64,000 nucleotides of DNA. Origin: Luteimonas marina (GTDB lineage: Bacteria; Pseudomonadota; Gammaproteobacteria; Xanthomonadales; Xanthomonadaceae). The DNA is taken from NCBI RefSeq assembly GCF_007859325.1, contig NZ_VOHK01000007.1, positions 62,001 through 126,000 on the forward strand, in the 5' to 3' direction. The position numbers and the translations under genes are program-made. The notes under the pieces are model-generated. The model was given only the letters and a program-made list of their open reading frames with translations, ran no database searches and had not been told where the DNA came from. Position 1 is the first letter of the stretch. Each line of letters opens with the position of its first letter. Below, one piece after another: positions 55,300 to 64,000 of this stretch.

Positions 55300-55953
55300 T
55301 CAGAACTTGAATTCGGGCGTCGGCTCGGCGCCGGCGAGGTAGGGCAGTCCGGTCTCGAACAACGATTCGATGCGCTGGCCGTTGACATCGTTGCGCACCA
55401 GCACCGCCTCCATCGCCGGCACGCGGCCATGGACGACGAACATCCGGCCACCGGGACGCAGCCACTGCACGAAACGTGACGGCACCGTGTCGACCGCGCC
55501 GGTCACGCAGATCGCATCGAACTGGCGGCCGGGCTCCCACGCGAAGGCGTCGGCCGCGACCACGTCGACGTTGCCGATGCCCTGGGCCTGCAGCCGTTCG
55601 CGCGCGGCGTCGGCGAGGTCGGCATGGCGCTCCACGCTCACGACCTCGCGCGCCAGCGAGCCCAGGCAGGCGGTCAGGAAGCCGCCGCCGGTGCCGATCT
55701 CCAGCACCGATTCGCTGCCCTCCAGCGCCAGCGCCTGCAGCGCGCGGCCCTCGACCACGGGCTTGAGCATGGTCTCGCCGTGGCCCAGCGGCAGCTCCAG
55801 GTCGGCATAGGCCAGCGCACGGTGGCGCTCGGCGACGAAGGCCTCGCGCGGCAGCCGCGCCAGCACTTCGAGCACGCGCGTGTCGAGCACGTCCCAGGGA
55901 CGGATCTGCTGCTCGACCATGGTCTCGCGGGCCTTGGCGTAATCGAACGTCAT
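55300..55953 (-). CDS. protein-L-isoaspartate O-methyltransferase-like protein
   Basis: A 217-residue SAM-dependent methyltransferase of the PCMT family (MVEQQIRPWDVLD, RLPREAFV, motif I VLEIGTGGGFLTACLG). The gene pair with tolC is standard in Xanthomonadaceae and Pseudomonadaceae, where this version is often called a PCMT paralogue. The conserved S of the PCMT active loop is not obvious in LPLGHGETMLKP, so true isoaspartyl repair is uncertain. The start is the ATG at 55951-55953. Confidence 0.85.
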   Translation of the reverse strand: MTFDYAKARETMVEQQIRPWDVLDTRVLEVLARLPREAFVAERHRALAYADLELPLGHGETMLKPVVEGRALQALALEGSESVLEIGTGGGFLTACLGSLAREVVSVERHADLADAARERLQAQGIGNVDVVAADAFAWEPGRQFDAICVTGAVDTVPSRFVQWLRPGGRMFVVHGRVPAMEAVLVRNDVNGQRIESLFETGLPYLAGAEPTPEFKF

Positions 55954-56089
55954 CGTGCGGTCCGGGGATTGGATTGGGAGAAACGCGATTCTACTGGCCG
56001 GATCGGGCAAATTCGCGGGGCCATCATCGCCAGCGGCGCCGTTGTGGCTGAGTGCCGGAAGTCACCGCGACCGATGGCGCGCCGCCGGC

Positions 56090-56770
56090 TCACGCCGCCG
56101 GCGCCGGGCGGACGGCGTAGGCGCGCAGGAACATGTCGACGGTGGCGTCGATGTGCGCGTCCACGGCGGCAGGCGTCGGGCGCTCGCACAGGCCGCTGGC
56201 CATGCGCGTGTGCAGGTCGCCCTTGAGCAGGGCGAAGAACTGCTTCGCGGCCCGCTGCACGTCCGGCACGTCGAGTTCGCCGCGCTCGGCGCGCGCCTCC
56301 AGGAACGCGGAGAAGGCACGCACCGTGCGCTCCGGGCCTGCCTGCCAGAACATCTGGCGCACGCGCTCGTCGCTGCCCGGGGTCATCATCATCCGGTGCG
56401 TGGCCAGGGCCTCGTCGCTGGTGATCATCGCGAAGAACGCCCGGGCGATGTCGGCCAGCTGCGAATGCAGCGGCGCGGTGGTGTCGGCGACGAACAGGTC
56501 GTCGGGCATCAGCGTGGCGCAGACCGCGCGCACGGCCTCGCCGAACAGCGCTTCCTTGTCGCCGAAATGGCTGTAGACGGTGAGCTTGGAGACGCCGGCC
56601 TCGGCCGCGATCTGGTCCATGCTCGCGCCCTCGAACCCGTGCTGGGTGAACATCCGCTTGGCGGCGTCGAGGATCGCCGCGCGCTTGGCCAGATCCTTCG
56701 GGCGGCCGGGGCCGGCGGCAGCCCTGGCGGGCGCGGCGGGGGGCAGGGGAGATGCGGGTTTCAATGACAT
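56090..56770 (-). CDS. TetR family regulator of the RND efflux operon
   Basis: A 226-residue repressor. The helix-turn-helix is at about 45-66 (ASMDQIAAEAGVSKLTVYSH, FGDKEALF). The ligand domain is AcrR-like (DUF-type TetR_C). It is divergent from the adaptor gene with 72 bases between them, so it very likely represses itself and the pump. Confidence 0.92.
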   Translation of the reverse strand: MSLKPASPLPPAAPARAAAGPGRPKDLAKRAAILDAAKRMFTQHGFEGASMDQIAAEAGVSKLTVYSHFGDKEALFGEAVRAVCATLMPDDLFVADTTAPLHSQLADIARAFFAMITSDEALATHRMMMTPGSDERVRQMFWQAGPERTVRAFSAFLEARAERGELDVPDVQRAAKQFFALLKGDLHTRMASGLCERPTPAAVDAHIDATVDMFLRAYAVRPAPAA

Positions 56771-56842
56771 GATGTAATACTAGACCAACCGGTTTGATAT
56801 TTATACTATACGCGCCGGTTCATTAATTGATCCCCACCCCCT
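56771..56842. promoter_or_regulatory. divergent promoter/operator between tetR and the RND operon
   Basis: An AT-rich gap with the perfect 8-base palindrome AACCGGTT at 56787-56794 and a half-site GCCGGTT near 56814. TATACT at 56802-56807 (plus) and TATAGT at 56805-56810 (minus) overlap as divergent -10 elements. The palindrome lies just upstream of the plus -10, as expected for a TetR operator. Confidence 0.5.
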
Positions 56843-57979
56843 ATGCCCGCGAACAGGTTCCGCCCGTTCCTCCTGCTTGTGCTGACGGCGCTGCTGTCGG
56901 CCTGCGGCCGCGGCGATGCGCCGCAGGAAGCCCCGCGACCCGTGCTGGTCGAGCATCCCGCCGGCGGCGCGGACGCCGCGCTGGCCGCCTACGCCGGCGA
57001 GGTCCGCGCGCGCGAGGAAAGTCCGCTCGCCTTCCGCATCGGCGGCAACCTCGTCCGGCGCCACGTCGACGCCGGCGCCGCGGTGCGCGAAGGACAGGTG
57101 CTGGCGGAACTCGATCCCGGCGACCAGCGGCTGCAGGCGCAGGCCGCGCAGGCGCAGCTGTCCGCGGCGGAAGCGGAGCTGTCGCGCGCGCGCGCCGACC
57201 GCGCGCGCTTCGAGGCGCTGGCCAAGGACAAGCTGGTCAGCCAGTCGGCGCTGGACGGGCAGACCGCCGCGTGGAAGGCCGCCGAGGAGCAGGCGCGCGC
57301 GGCCCGCGCGGAACTCGACGTGGCCCGCAACCAGGCCGCCTATTCGCAGCTGCGCGCGCCGCGCGACGGCGTGATCGCGAGCCGGCAGGCCGAGGCCGGG
57401 CAGGTGGTCGCGGCCGGGCAGGCGATCTTCACCCTGGCCGGCGACGCGGGGCGCGAGGTGGCGATCGCGCTGCCGGAATCGCGCATCCGCGACTTCAGCG
57501 TCGGCCAGCCGGTCATGGTGGAGCTGTGGAGCGCGCCCGGCCAGCACCTGCCGGGCACGATCCGCGAGATCGCCGCCGCGGCCGATCCGCAGGCGCGCAC
57601 CTATGCCGCGCGCGTCGCGCTCGACGAAAGCGCGGAGTCCGCGGTCGAACTCGGCCAGAGCGCGCGCGTGTACGTGCAGCGCAGCGGCGAGCGCGCGGCG
57701 CTGAGCGTGCCGCTGTCGGCGCTGCAGCGCGACGCGGCCGGGCGCCACGCGGTCTTCGTGGTGGATCCGGCGACGCATGCGCTGGATTCGGTGCCGGTGG
57801 AGCTGGGCGCGTTCGGCGAGACGCGGGTGCCGGTGCTGTCCGGGCTGGAGGCCGGCGACTGGGTGGTGTCGGCGGGCGGGCACCTGCTGCGCGAAGGGCA
57901 GGAGGTGGTGCCGGTGGATCGGGACAATCGGCCAATAGAACCGCAGCATCCGCAGCCGCCAGCGGGACAGACGCCATGA
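56843..57979 (+). CDS. RND efflux periplasmic adaptor lipoprotein
   Basis: A 378-residue membrane fusion protein with lipobox LLSAC near residue 20. The lipoyl halves flank a coiled-coil hairpin: GNLVRRHVDAGAAVREGQVL, then AAYSQLRAPRDGVIASRQAE. Beta-barrel and membrane-proximal domains follow. It connects the pump to TolC. A family D repeat pair separates it from the pump gene. Confidence 0.93.
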   Translation: MPANRFRPFLLLVLTALLSACGRGDAPQEAPRPVLVEHPAGGADAALAAYAGEVRAREESPLAFRIGGNLVRRHVDAGAAVREGQVLAELDPGDQRLQAQAAQAQLSAAEAELSRARADRARFEALAKDKLVSQSALDGQTAAWKAAEEQARAARAELDVARNQAAYSQLRAPRDGVIASRQAEAGQVVAAGQAIFTLAGDAGREVAIALPESRIRDFSVGQPVMVELWSAPGQHLPGTIREIAAAADPQARTYAARVALDESAESAVELGQSARVYVQRSGERAALSVPLSALQRDAAGRHAVFVVDPATHALDSVPVELGAFGETRVPVLSGLEAGDWVVSAGGHLLREGQEVVPVDRDNRPIEPQHPQPPAGQTP

Positions 57980-58008
57980 TGTTTTCGACGCCGAACGCGC
58001 ATGGCACC

Positions 58009-58155
58009 TTCGCCCTTCCCCCGCTCGCGGGGGAAGGGAACGGGATGGGGGAAAGCGCCGAAGTCGATTTCGACCAAGGTGTCGCGATGGGAGCGATGCG
58101 GTTTTCGGACTGCCCCCCACCCCAACCCCTCCCCCGCAAGCGGGGGAGGGGCTCT
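58009..58155. repeat. inverted pair of family D hairpins
   Basis: TTCCCCCGCTCGCGGGGGAA at left and CTCCCCCGCAAGCGGGGGAG at right, with matching flanks (GGGATGGGGG and CCCCCCACCCC). It fills the gap between the adaptor and pump genes. Confidence 0.88.
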
Positions 58156-58173
58156 ATCCGGGGAGGCTGACGC

Positions 58174-61100
58174 ATGCGCTTCAACCTCTCCGAATGGGCG
58201 CTGCGCAACCGCAGCCTGGTGCTGTACGCGATGATCGTGGTCGCGGTCGCGGGCGTGTTCTCGTACCTGGAGCTTGGCCGCTCGGAGGATCCGCCGTTCA
58301 CCTTCAAGGTGATGGTGGTCCGCACGCTGTGGCCGGGCGCGACCGCCGACGAGGTGGCGCAGCAGGTCACCGAGCGCATCGAGAAGAAGCTGATGGAGAC
58401 CGGCGACTACGAGTTCATCCGCTCGTACTCGCGCCCGGGCGAATCGCAGGTGATCTTCATGGCACGCGATTCGATGCGCTCGAAGGAGATCCCCGAACTC
58501 TGGTACCAGGTGCGCAAGAAGGTCGGCGACATCCGCGCGACCCTGCCCGAGGGCACCGTCGGCCCGTTCTTCAACGACGAGTTCGGCGACACCTTCGGCA
58601 ACATCTACGCGCTCACCGGCGAGGGCTTCGACTACGCGGTGCTGAAGGACTACGCCGACCGCATCCAGCTCGAACTGCAGCGCGTGCCCGACGTCGGCAA
58701 GGTCGAGCTGGTCGGCCTGCAGGACGAGAAGATCTGGATCGAGGTCAGCAACACCAAGCTGGCCACGCTCGGCGTGCCGCTGGCGGCGGTGCAGCAGGCG
58801 CTGGCGCAGCAGAACGCGGTGACGCCGGCAGGATTCTTCGAAACGCCCAGCGACCGCGTGCAGTTGCGCGTCGACGGCGCGTTCGCTTCGGTGGACGAGA
58901 TCCGCGAATTCCCGATCCGGGCCGGCGACCGCACGATCCGGCTCGGCGACATCGCCACCGTGACCCGCGGCTTCGCCGATCCGGCGGCGCCGCGGATGCG
59001 CTTCATGGGCGAGGACGCGATCGGCATCGGCGTGTCGCTGCACGAGGGCGGCGACATCTTGCGGCTGGGCAAGACCCTGGAGCACGAGTTCGCGCGGCTG
59101 CAGCGCACACTGCCGGCGGGCATGGCGCTGCGCAAGGTCGCCGACCAGCCGCGCGCGGTGCAGGACTCGGTGGGCGAGTTCGTCAAGGTGCTGGCCGAGG
59201 CGGTGACCATCGTGCTGCTGGTCAGCTTCTTCTCGCTCGGTTTCCGCACCGGGCTGGTGGTGGCGGTGTCGATCCCGCTGGTGCTGGCGATGACCTTCAT
59301 CGTCATGCGCTATTTCGACGTCGGCCTGCACAAGATCTCGCTGGGCGCACTGGTGCTGGCGCTGGGCCTGATGGTCGACGACGCGATCATCGCGGTCGAG
59401 ATGATGGCGATCAAGATGGAGCAGGGCTTTGATCGCTTCCGCGCGGCGAGCTTTGCCTGGACCAATACCGCGTTCCCGATGCTGACCGGCACGCTGGTGA
59501 CGGCGGCGGGTTTCCTGCCGATCGCGACCGCGGCCTCGAGCACCGGCGAATACACGCGATCGCTGTTCGAGGTGGTGACGATCGCGCTGCTGGTGTCATG
59601 GGTGGCGGCGGTGCTGTTCATTCCGTACCTGGGCGACAAGATGCTGCCGGACCTGCACGACCGGCATCGGCAGCCGTCGCTGTGGGAGCGCCTTTCAAGC
59701 TCCCTCCCCCGCCTGCGGGGGAGGGCCGGGGAGGGGGCGCGCCGTGAAGCGGCGCGGAGCGACGATACTGCGACCGGGTTGCCCCCACCCCAACCCTCCC
59801 CCGTGAACGGGGGAGGGGGCAACAGCAAGAGCGGCGCGCATCACGATCCGTACCAGCGCCCCTTCTACCGCCGCTTCCGCAGCCTGCTCGACTGGTCGCT
59901 GCAGCACCGCTGGCTGGTGATCGGCGCCACGGTCGCGGCCTTCGTCGCCTCGATCGCGCTGTTCCGCTTCGTGCCGCAGCAGTTCTTCCCGGATTCGACC
60001 CGGCTCGAGCTGATGGTCGACGTCGAGCTGGCCGAAGGCAGCTCGCTGCGCGCGACCGAGGCGCAGGTGCGCCGGCTGGAGGCGCTGCTGGACGGGCGCG
60101 AGGGCGTCGACAACTACGTCGCCTACGTCGGCACCGGCTCGCCGCGCTTCTACCTGCCGCTGGACCAGCAGCTGCCGCAGGCCAACTTCGCCCAGTTCGT
60201 GGTGATGTCGAAGGATGTCGCCGCGCGCGAGGCGCTGCGCGGCTGGTTCATCGACGAGGTGGCGCCGATGTTCCCGGAGCTGCAGCTGCGGGTGACGCGG
60301 CTGGAAACCGGGCCGCCGGTCGGCTATCCGATCCAGCTGCGGGTGTCGGGCGAGCACGTCGAGCGCGTGCGCGCGCTGGCCGAGCAGGTCGCCGACAAGG
60401 TGCGCGCGAACCCGCACGTGGCCAACGTCAACCTCGACTGGAGCGAGCCGAGCAAGGTCGTGCGGCTGCGGATCGACCAGGACCGCGCGCGGGCGCTGGG
60501 CGTGAGTTCGCAGCACGTGGCCCAGTTCCTGTCGGGCTCGCTGAGCGGGCTGCAGGTGAGCACCTACCGCGAGGGCAACGAGCTGGTCGGCATGCTGATG
60601 CGCGGCCCGGCCGACGAACGCGCGCGGCTGGACCTGCTGGGCAGCCTCGCGATCCCGACCGAGAGCGGGCAGTCGGTGCCGCTGTCGCAGGTCGCCACGC
60701 TCGAATACGTGTTCGAGGACGGCATCATCTGGCACCGTGACCGCCTGCCGACGATCACCGTGCGCGCCGACATCCGCGACGCCCTGACGCCGCCGACCGT
60801 GGTCGCGCAGATCCTGCCGACGCTCGACGAGGTCCGCGACGCGCTGCCGGAAGGCTACCTGCTGGAAACCGGCGGCACCGTCGAGGACTCCGCGCGCGGC
60901 CAGGACTCGATCAAGGCCGGCCTGCCGCTGTTCCTGTTCGTGGTGGTGACGCTGCTGATGCTGCAGCTGCGCAGCCTCTCGCGCACCGCGCTGGTGCTGC
61001 TGACCGCGCCGCTGGGGCTGATCGGCGTGACCCTGTTCCTGCTGGTATTCCGGGTGCCGTTCGGCTTCGTGGCGATGCTGGGCACGATCGCGCTGGCCGG

Positions 61101-61413
61101 CATGATCATGCGCAACTCGGTGATCCTGGTGGACCAGATCGAGCAGGACATCGCCGCCGGCCACGCGCGCTGGGACGCGGTCGTCGACGCCACCGTGCGC
61201 CGCTTCCGCCCGATCGTGCTGACCGCGCTGGCGGCGATCCTGGCGATGATCCCGCTCTCGCGCAGCGTGTTCTTCGGGCCGATGGCGGTGGCGATCATGG
61301 GCGGCCTGACGGTCGCCACCGTGCTGACCCTGCTGTTCCTGCCGGCGCTGTACGCGGCGTGGTTCAAGGTGCGCCGGGACGAGCCGCAGGCGGAGTCAGT
61401 GCCCGTGGACTGA
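58174..61413 (+). CDS. RND efflux pump with an in-frame repeat-derived segment
   Basis: A 1079-residue inner-membrane transporter of the HAE1 type, about 40 residues longer than usual. Family marks: NRSLVLYAMIVVAVAGVFSY (first membrane helix), proton-relay region LALGLMVDDAIIAVEMM and the second-half GMIMRNSVILVDQIEQD. Residues about 503-552, in the cytoplasmic link between the two halves, are encoded by family D (and probably E) repeat DNA (LPRLRGRAGEGARREAAR, PPPQPSPVNGGGG). The frame stays open through it. GGGAGG lies 8 bases before the ATG. It works with the adaptor upstream and, presumably, TolC. Confidence 0.94.
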   Translation: MRFNLSEWALRNRSLVLYAMIVVAVAGVFSYLELGRSEDPPFTFKVMVVRTLWPGATADEVAQQVTERIEKKLMETGDYEFIRSYSRPGESQVIFMARDSMRSKEIPELWYQVRKKVGDIRATLPEGTVGPFFNDEFGDTFGNIYALTGEGFDYAVLKDYADRIQLELQRVPDVGKVELVGLQDEKIWIEVSNTKLATLGVPLAAVQQALAQQNAVTPAGFFETPSDRVQLRVDGAFASVDEIREFPIRAGDRTIRLGDIATVTRGFADPAAPRMRFMGEDAIGIGVSLHEGGDILRLGKTLEHEFARLQRTLPAGMALRKVADQPRAVQDSVGEFVKVLAEAVTIVLLVSFFSLGFRTGLVVAVSIPLVLAMTFIVMRYFDVGLHKISLGALVLALGLMVDDAIIAVEMMAIKMEQGFDRFRAASFAWTNTAFPMLTGTLVTAAGFLPIATAASSTGEYTRSLFEVVTIALLVSWVAAVLFIPYLGDKMLPDLHDRHRQPSLWERLSSSLPRLRGRAGEGARREAARSDDTATGLPPPQPSPVNGGGGNSKSGAHHDPYQRPFYRRFRSLLDWSLQHRWLVIGATVAAFVASIALFRFVPQQFFPDSTRLELMVDVELAEGSSLRATEAQVRRLEALLDGREGVDNYVAYVGTGSPRFYLPLDQQLPQANFAQFVVMSKDVAAREALRGWFIDEVAPMFPELQLRVTRLETGPPVGYPIQLRVSGEHVERVRALAEQVADKVRANPHVANVNLDWSEPSKVVRLRIDQDRARALGVSSQHVAQFLSGSLSGLQVSTYREGNELVGMLMRGPADERARLDLLGSLAIPTESGQSVPLSQVATLEYVFEDGIIWHRDRLPTITVRADIRDALTPPTVVAQILPTLDEVRDALPEGYLLETGGTVEDSARGQDSIKAGLPLFLFVVVTLLMLQLRSLSRTALVLLTAPLGLIGVTLFLLVFRVPFGFVAMLGTIALAGMIMRNSVILVDQIEQDIAAGHARWDAVVDATVRRFRPIVLTALAAILAMIPLSRSVFFGPMAVAIMGGLTVATVLTLLFLPALYAAWFKVRRDEPQAESVPVD
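59681..59820. repeat. family D hairpins inside the RND pump gene
   Basis: CTCCCCCGCCTGCGGGGGAG and, inverted, CTCCCCCGTGAACGGGGGAG, with the same CCCCCACCCCAACCC flank as the intergenic copies. A GTGGGAGCGCC fragment resembling family E precedes it. The insertion preserves the reading frame. Confidence 0.88.
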
Positions 61414-62286
61414 TGCAGGCCCGGCGGCATCGTCGAGCAGCGCCATGAACGCGCGCGCGGCATTCGACAGCGTGCGCCCGGCATGGGTGACGTAGCCCAG
61501 CTGGCGTCGCAGCGCCACGCCGGGCACGCGCAGCACGACGGTCTGCGCGTCGAGCATCGTGTGCGGCAGCACGCTCCAGGCCAGGCCGACGCTCGCCAGC
61601 ATCTTCAGCGTCTCCATGGTGTTGGTGGTCATGCGCAGCCGCGGCGCCAGGCCCTCGGCGGCGAAGCGGTCGGCGACGATGCGGTGGGTGAAGGTGTTGG
61701 CGTCGGGCAGCACCGCCGGGTGCGCGGCGAGGTCGCCTAGGGTCACTTCGCCGCGCCCGGCCAGCGGGTGCTCCGGCGCGACCACGAACTCCAGCGGGTC
61801 GTCCCAGACCGGCACCGTGCGCAGCGGCGCCGCCGCGGGGCCGAGCGTGGTGATCGCCAGCTCCAGCCGGCCGTGCAGCACCTCGGCCCAGGCCTGCTCC
61901 GAGTCGAGGAAGCGCAGGTCGAGCGCCGCCTGCGGGTGGGTCTGGCCGAAGCGGCGCAGCAGCGGCGGCAGCCGGTGCAGGCCGATGTGGTGACTGGTGG
62001 CGAAGCTCAGCCGGCCGCCGACCTCGGCGTCGAGATTGCCGAGCGCGCGGCGGGTGTCCTCCAGTTCGGCGAGGATGCGCCGGGCGCGCGGCAGCAGGGC
62101 CTGGCCGGCCTCGGTCAGCGCCACCTCGCGGCCGATGCGGTCGAACAGCCGGCGGCCGAGCTGGGCCTCCAGCGCGGCGATGCGCTTGCTGACCGCCGGC
62201 TGGGTGAGGTGCAGGCGCTCGCCGGCGGCCGAGAAGCCGCCGCTGTCGGCGATGGCGAGGAAGGCCTCGAGGCTGGCGAGGTCCAT
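61396..62286 (-). CDS. LysR-type transcriptional regulator
   Basis: A 296-residue regulator. The winged helix-turn-helix is at 1-60 (FLAIADSGGFSAAGERLHLT, QPAVSKRIAALEAQLG). The effector domain follows the CysB/CbbR fold. It is divergent from leuC with about 200 bases between them, and its end overlaps the convergent RND gene by 18 bases. Control of leuCD is plausible from position but not shown. Confidence 0.92.
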   Translation of the reverse strand: MDLASLEAFLAIADSGGFSAAGERLHLTQPAVSKRIAALEAQLGRRLFDRIGREVALTEAGQALLPRARRILAELEDTRRALGNLDAEVGGRLSFATSHHIGLHRLPPLLRRFGQTHPQAALDLRFLDSEQAWAEVLHGRLELAITTLGPAAAPLRTVPVWDDPLEFVVAPEHPLAGRGEVTLGDLAAHPAVLPDANTFTHRIVADRFAAEGLAPRLRMTTNTMETLKMLASVGLAWSVLPHTMLDAQTVVLRVPGVALRRQLGYVTHAGRTLSNAARAFMALLDDAAGPASVHGH

Positions 62287-62431
62287 TTCATTCTCATTGG
62301 TTATTCGATGAATGAAAAATATGAATTTGTTTTATGGAACGCAACTGCCTAGCATCGGGTTTCCAGCCCCGGTGGGCGGAAGGTTCGGACAGCTGTCCGT
62401 GCCGTCATCCCGGCGAAAGCCGGGATGACGG
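62287..62431. promoter_or_regulatory. divergent LysR/leuC control region with a family B repeat
   Basis: An AT-rich stretch holds the palindrome ATTCGATGAAT (62303-62313), of the T-N11-A kind bound by LysR proteins. It overlaps a possible leuC promoter, TTGGTT at 62297-62302 and TATGAA at 62320-62325 with a 17-base spacer. A short family B hairpin (GTCATCCCGGCGAAAGCCGG, 62404-62431) lies in the leader before leuC. Confidence 0.4.
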
Positions 62432-62490
62432 CACGAGTGGTTGTCCTGGCTTCCCGCCCCCATCGCCAGAATGCAATCGAGGCAGCGTCC

Positions 62491-63918
62491 ATGTCCGGCA
62501 AGACCCTGTACGACAAGCTGTGGGAGATGCATGAGGTCAAGCGTCGCGACGACGGCTCCTCGCTGATCTACATCGACCGCCACATCCTCCACGAGGTCAC
62601 CTCGCCGCAGGCGTTCGAAGGCCTGCGCCTGGCCGGACGCAAGCCCTGGCGCATCGACGCCAACATCGCCACCCCCGACCACAACGTGCCGACGACGAAG
62701 GCCGAGCGCGCCGGCGGCCTGATGGCGATCGCCGACCCGGTCTCGCGCCTGCAGGTGGAGACGCTGGACGGGAACTGCGACGACTTCGGCATCCTCGAGT
62801 TCAAGATGAACGACGTGCGCCAGGGCATCGTCCACGTCGTCGGCCCGGAGCAGGGCGCGACCCTGCCGGGCATGACCGTGGTCTGCGGCGACTCGCATAC
62901 CTCCACGCACGGTGCCTTCGGCGCGCTGGCGCACGGCATCGGCACCTCGGAGGTCGAGCACGTGCTGGCCACGCAGTGCCTGGTGGCCAAGAAGATGAAG
63001 AACATGCTGGTGCGCGTGGATGGCGAGCTGCCGTTCGGCGTCACCGCCAAGGACATCGTGCTGGCGGTGATCGGCAGGATCGGCACCGCCGGCGGCAACG
63101 GCCACGCGCTGGAGTTCGGCGGCAGCGCGATCCGCGCGCTGTCGGTCGAAGGGCGCATGACGATCTGCAACATGGCCATCGAGGCCGGTGCGCGCGTGGG
63201 CATGGTCGCGGTCGACGACAAGACCATCGACTACGTGAAGGGCCGTCCGTTCGCGCCCAAGGGTGCCGACTGGGACGCGGCCGTGGCCGCGTGGCGGGAC
63301 CTGGTGTCCGACGGGGATGCGCACTTCGACACCGTGGTCGAGCTGCGCGCGGAAGACATCCGGCCGCAGGTCAGCTGGGGCACCTCGCCCGAGATGGTGC
63401 TGGCGGTGGACCAGAACGTGCCCGATCCCGATCGCGAGGCCGATCCGGTGCGCAAGGATTCGATCCAGCGCGCGCTGAAATACATGGGCCTCGAAGCCAA
63501 CCAGCCGATCACGACCATCAGGCTCGACCGCGTCTTCATCGGCTCCTGCACCAACTCGCGGATCGAGGACCTGCGCGCGGCGGCCGAAGTCGCGAAGGGC
63601 CGCAAGGTTGCCGCGAGCGTGAAGCAGGCGCTGGTGGTGCCGGGCTCGGGCCTGGTCAAGGCGCAGGCCGAAGCCGAAGGCCTCGACAAGGTCTTCCTCG
63701 ACGCCGGCTTCGAATGGCGCGAGCCGGGCTGCTCGATGTGCCTGGCGATGAACCCCGACAAGCTCGGCAGCGGCGAGCACTGCGCGTCCACTTCCAACCG
63801 CAACTTCGAGGGCCGCCAGGGCGCCGGCGGGCGGACCCATCTCGTCAGTCCGGCGATGGCCGCGGCGGCGGCGGTGGCTGGACACTTCGTCGACGTGCGC
63901 GAAATGATGCAGGCCTGA
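62491..63918 (+). CDS. leuC: 3-isopropylmalate dehydratase large subunit
   Basis: A 475-residue aconitase-family subunit. Iron-sulfur ligands are in GSCTNSR and GCSMC, and family signatures [20 protein letters not shown] and [10 protein letters not shown] are intact. It catalyses the second step of leucine synthesis, with LeuD. The start [12 protein letters not shown] is typical; upstream in-frame codons lie in repeat DNA. Confidence 0.97.
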   Translation: MSGKTLYDKLWEMHEVKRRDDGSSLIYIDRHILHEVTSPQAFEGLRLAGRKPWRIDANIATPDHNVPTTKAERAGGLMAIADPVSRLQVETLDGNCDDFGILEFKMNDVRQGIVHVVGPEQGATLPGMTVVCGDSHTSTHGAFGALAHGIGTSEVEHVLATQCLVAKKMKNMLVRVDGELPFGVTAKDIVLAVIGRIGTAGGNGHALEFGGSAIRALSVEGRMTICNMAIEAGARVGMVAVDDKTIDYVKGRPFAPKGADWDAAVAAWRDLVSDGDAHFDTVVELRAEDIRPQVSWGTSPEMVLAVDQNVPDPDREADPVRKDSIQRALKYMGLEANQPITTIRLDRVFIGSCTNSRIEDLRAAAEVAKGRKVAASVKQALVVPGSGLVKAQAEAEGLDKVFLDAGFEWREPGCSMCLAMNPDKLGSGEHCASTSNRNFEGRQGAGGRTHLVSPAMAAAAAVAGHFVDVREMMQA

Positions 63919-63928
63919 GGAGACGCCG

Positions 63929-64000
63929 ATGAAAGCCTTCACCACCCACACCGGCCTCGTCGCCCCGCTCGACCGCGCCAACGTCGACACCGACCAGATC
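63929..64000 (+). CDS. leuD: 3-isopropylmalate dehydratase small subunit (5' end only)
   Basis: The first 24 codons (MKAFTTHTGLVAPLDRANVD, then TDQI) match the LeuD N-terminus. It starts 10 bases after leuC, with GAGGAG six bases upstream, and runs off the right edge. Confidence 0.93.
   Translation, partial: MKAFTTHTGLVAPLDRANVDTDQI

Noticed and set aside
59695..61164. Long antisense open frame inside the RND pump gene
   Set aside because: The pump strand shows family motifs throughout; the antisense translation is histidine/arginine/glutamine-rich shadow sequence.
61730..61745. GCCTAGGGTC inside the LysR gene as a fifth regulator site
   Set aside because: It lies within coding sequence, far from a start codon and away from the T3SS locus; it is noted as a caution for the motif finding.

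Overview
The window is high-GC chromosomal DNA from a gammaproteobacterium, most likely a member of the Xanthomonadaceae/Lysobacteraceae (Lysobacter, Luteimonas or Stenotrophomonas-like). The evidence is very high GC at third codon positions, the DUF3348-DUF802 pair, the OpgD/OpgH pair, a thymidine kinase without its usual zinc ligands, and many intergenic palindromic repeats, including GTAG-headed REPs. I saw no rRNA or tRNA gene and no CRISPR array.

Layout. (1) 1-9.5 kb: DUF802 and DUF3348 proteins, a Tat-exported dienelactone hydrolase-like protein, oligopeptidase A (PrlC), and OpgD-OpgH for periplasmic glucans. (2) 9.5-31 kb: a non-flagellar type III secretion system (T3SS) in two divergent blocks. 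The minus block runs histidine kinase, FixJ-type regulator, sctQ, sctR, sctS, sctT, then an unknown exported protein. The plus block runs a FliO-like protein, sctV, sctD, a needle-like protein, sctI, sctJ, sctK, sctL, sctN, sctO and sctP. An accessory tail of genes of unknown function follows: a small glycine-rich protein, three paralogous proteins sharing a new-looking motif, a second needle-like protein, an exported DUF6683-like protein, and a large low-complexity protein with two C-terminal membrane segments. (3) 31-44 kb: class B-type acid phosphatase lipoprotein, YceH, Rep helicase, thymidine kinase, a Ser/Thr kinase-TPR protein with its partner ECF sigma factor, MutM, an ABC ATPase, an acyl desaturase and an EF-hand protein. 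(4) About 43.9-44.55 kb: a low-GC relic of integron cassettes, made of a MazG-like gene, one attC site and a truncated cassette ORF. (5) 44.5-53.8 kb: ELM1-like protein, RutE-like nitroreductase, two YceI proteins, pirin, and an envelope glycolipid group (GT4 glycosyltransferase, O-antigen ligase-like, LpxL-like, WaaA). (6) 53.9-61.4 kb: TolC, an isoaspartyl methyltransferase-like protein, TetR, and an RND adaptor and pump. (7) 61.4-64 kb: a LysR regulator divergent from leuC and the start of leuD.

The most interesting part is the T3SS. It has no sctU or sctC (secretin) in this window. It carries a FliO-like gene, which is normally a flagellar component. Its SctR has about 120 extra periplasmic residues, and its SctQ has an internal start with its own ribosome binding site. 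It has two needle-like paralogues. Four of its transcription units are preceded by a shared palindrome close to ACCCTAGGGT, a good candidate for a dedicated regulator site. The accessory tail (25.8-30.8 kb) is where previously undescribed secreted or chaperone functions are most likely.

A second theme is dense repeat mobility. At least five repeat families occur. They interrupt the sctQRS operon twice, supply the TAG stop codons of three unrelated genes, and in one case are translated in frame inside the RND pump gene. All functional calls rest on reading motifs, length and context; no database search was run.
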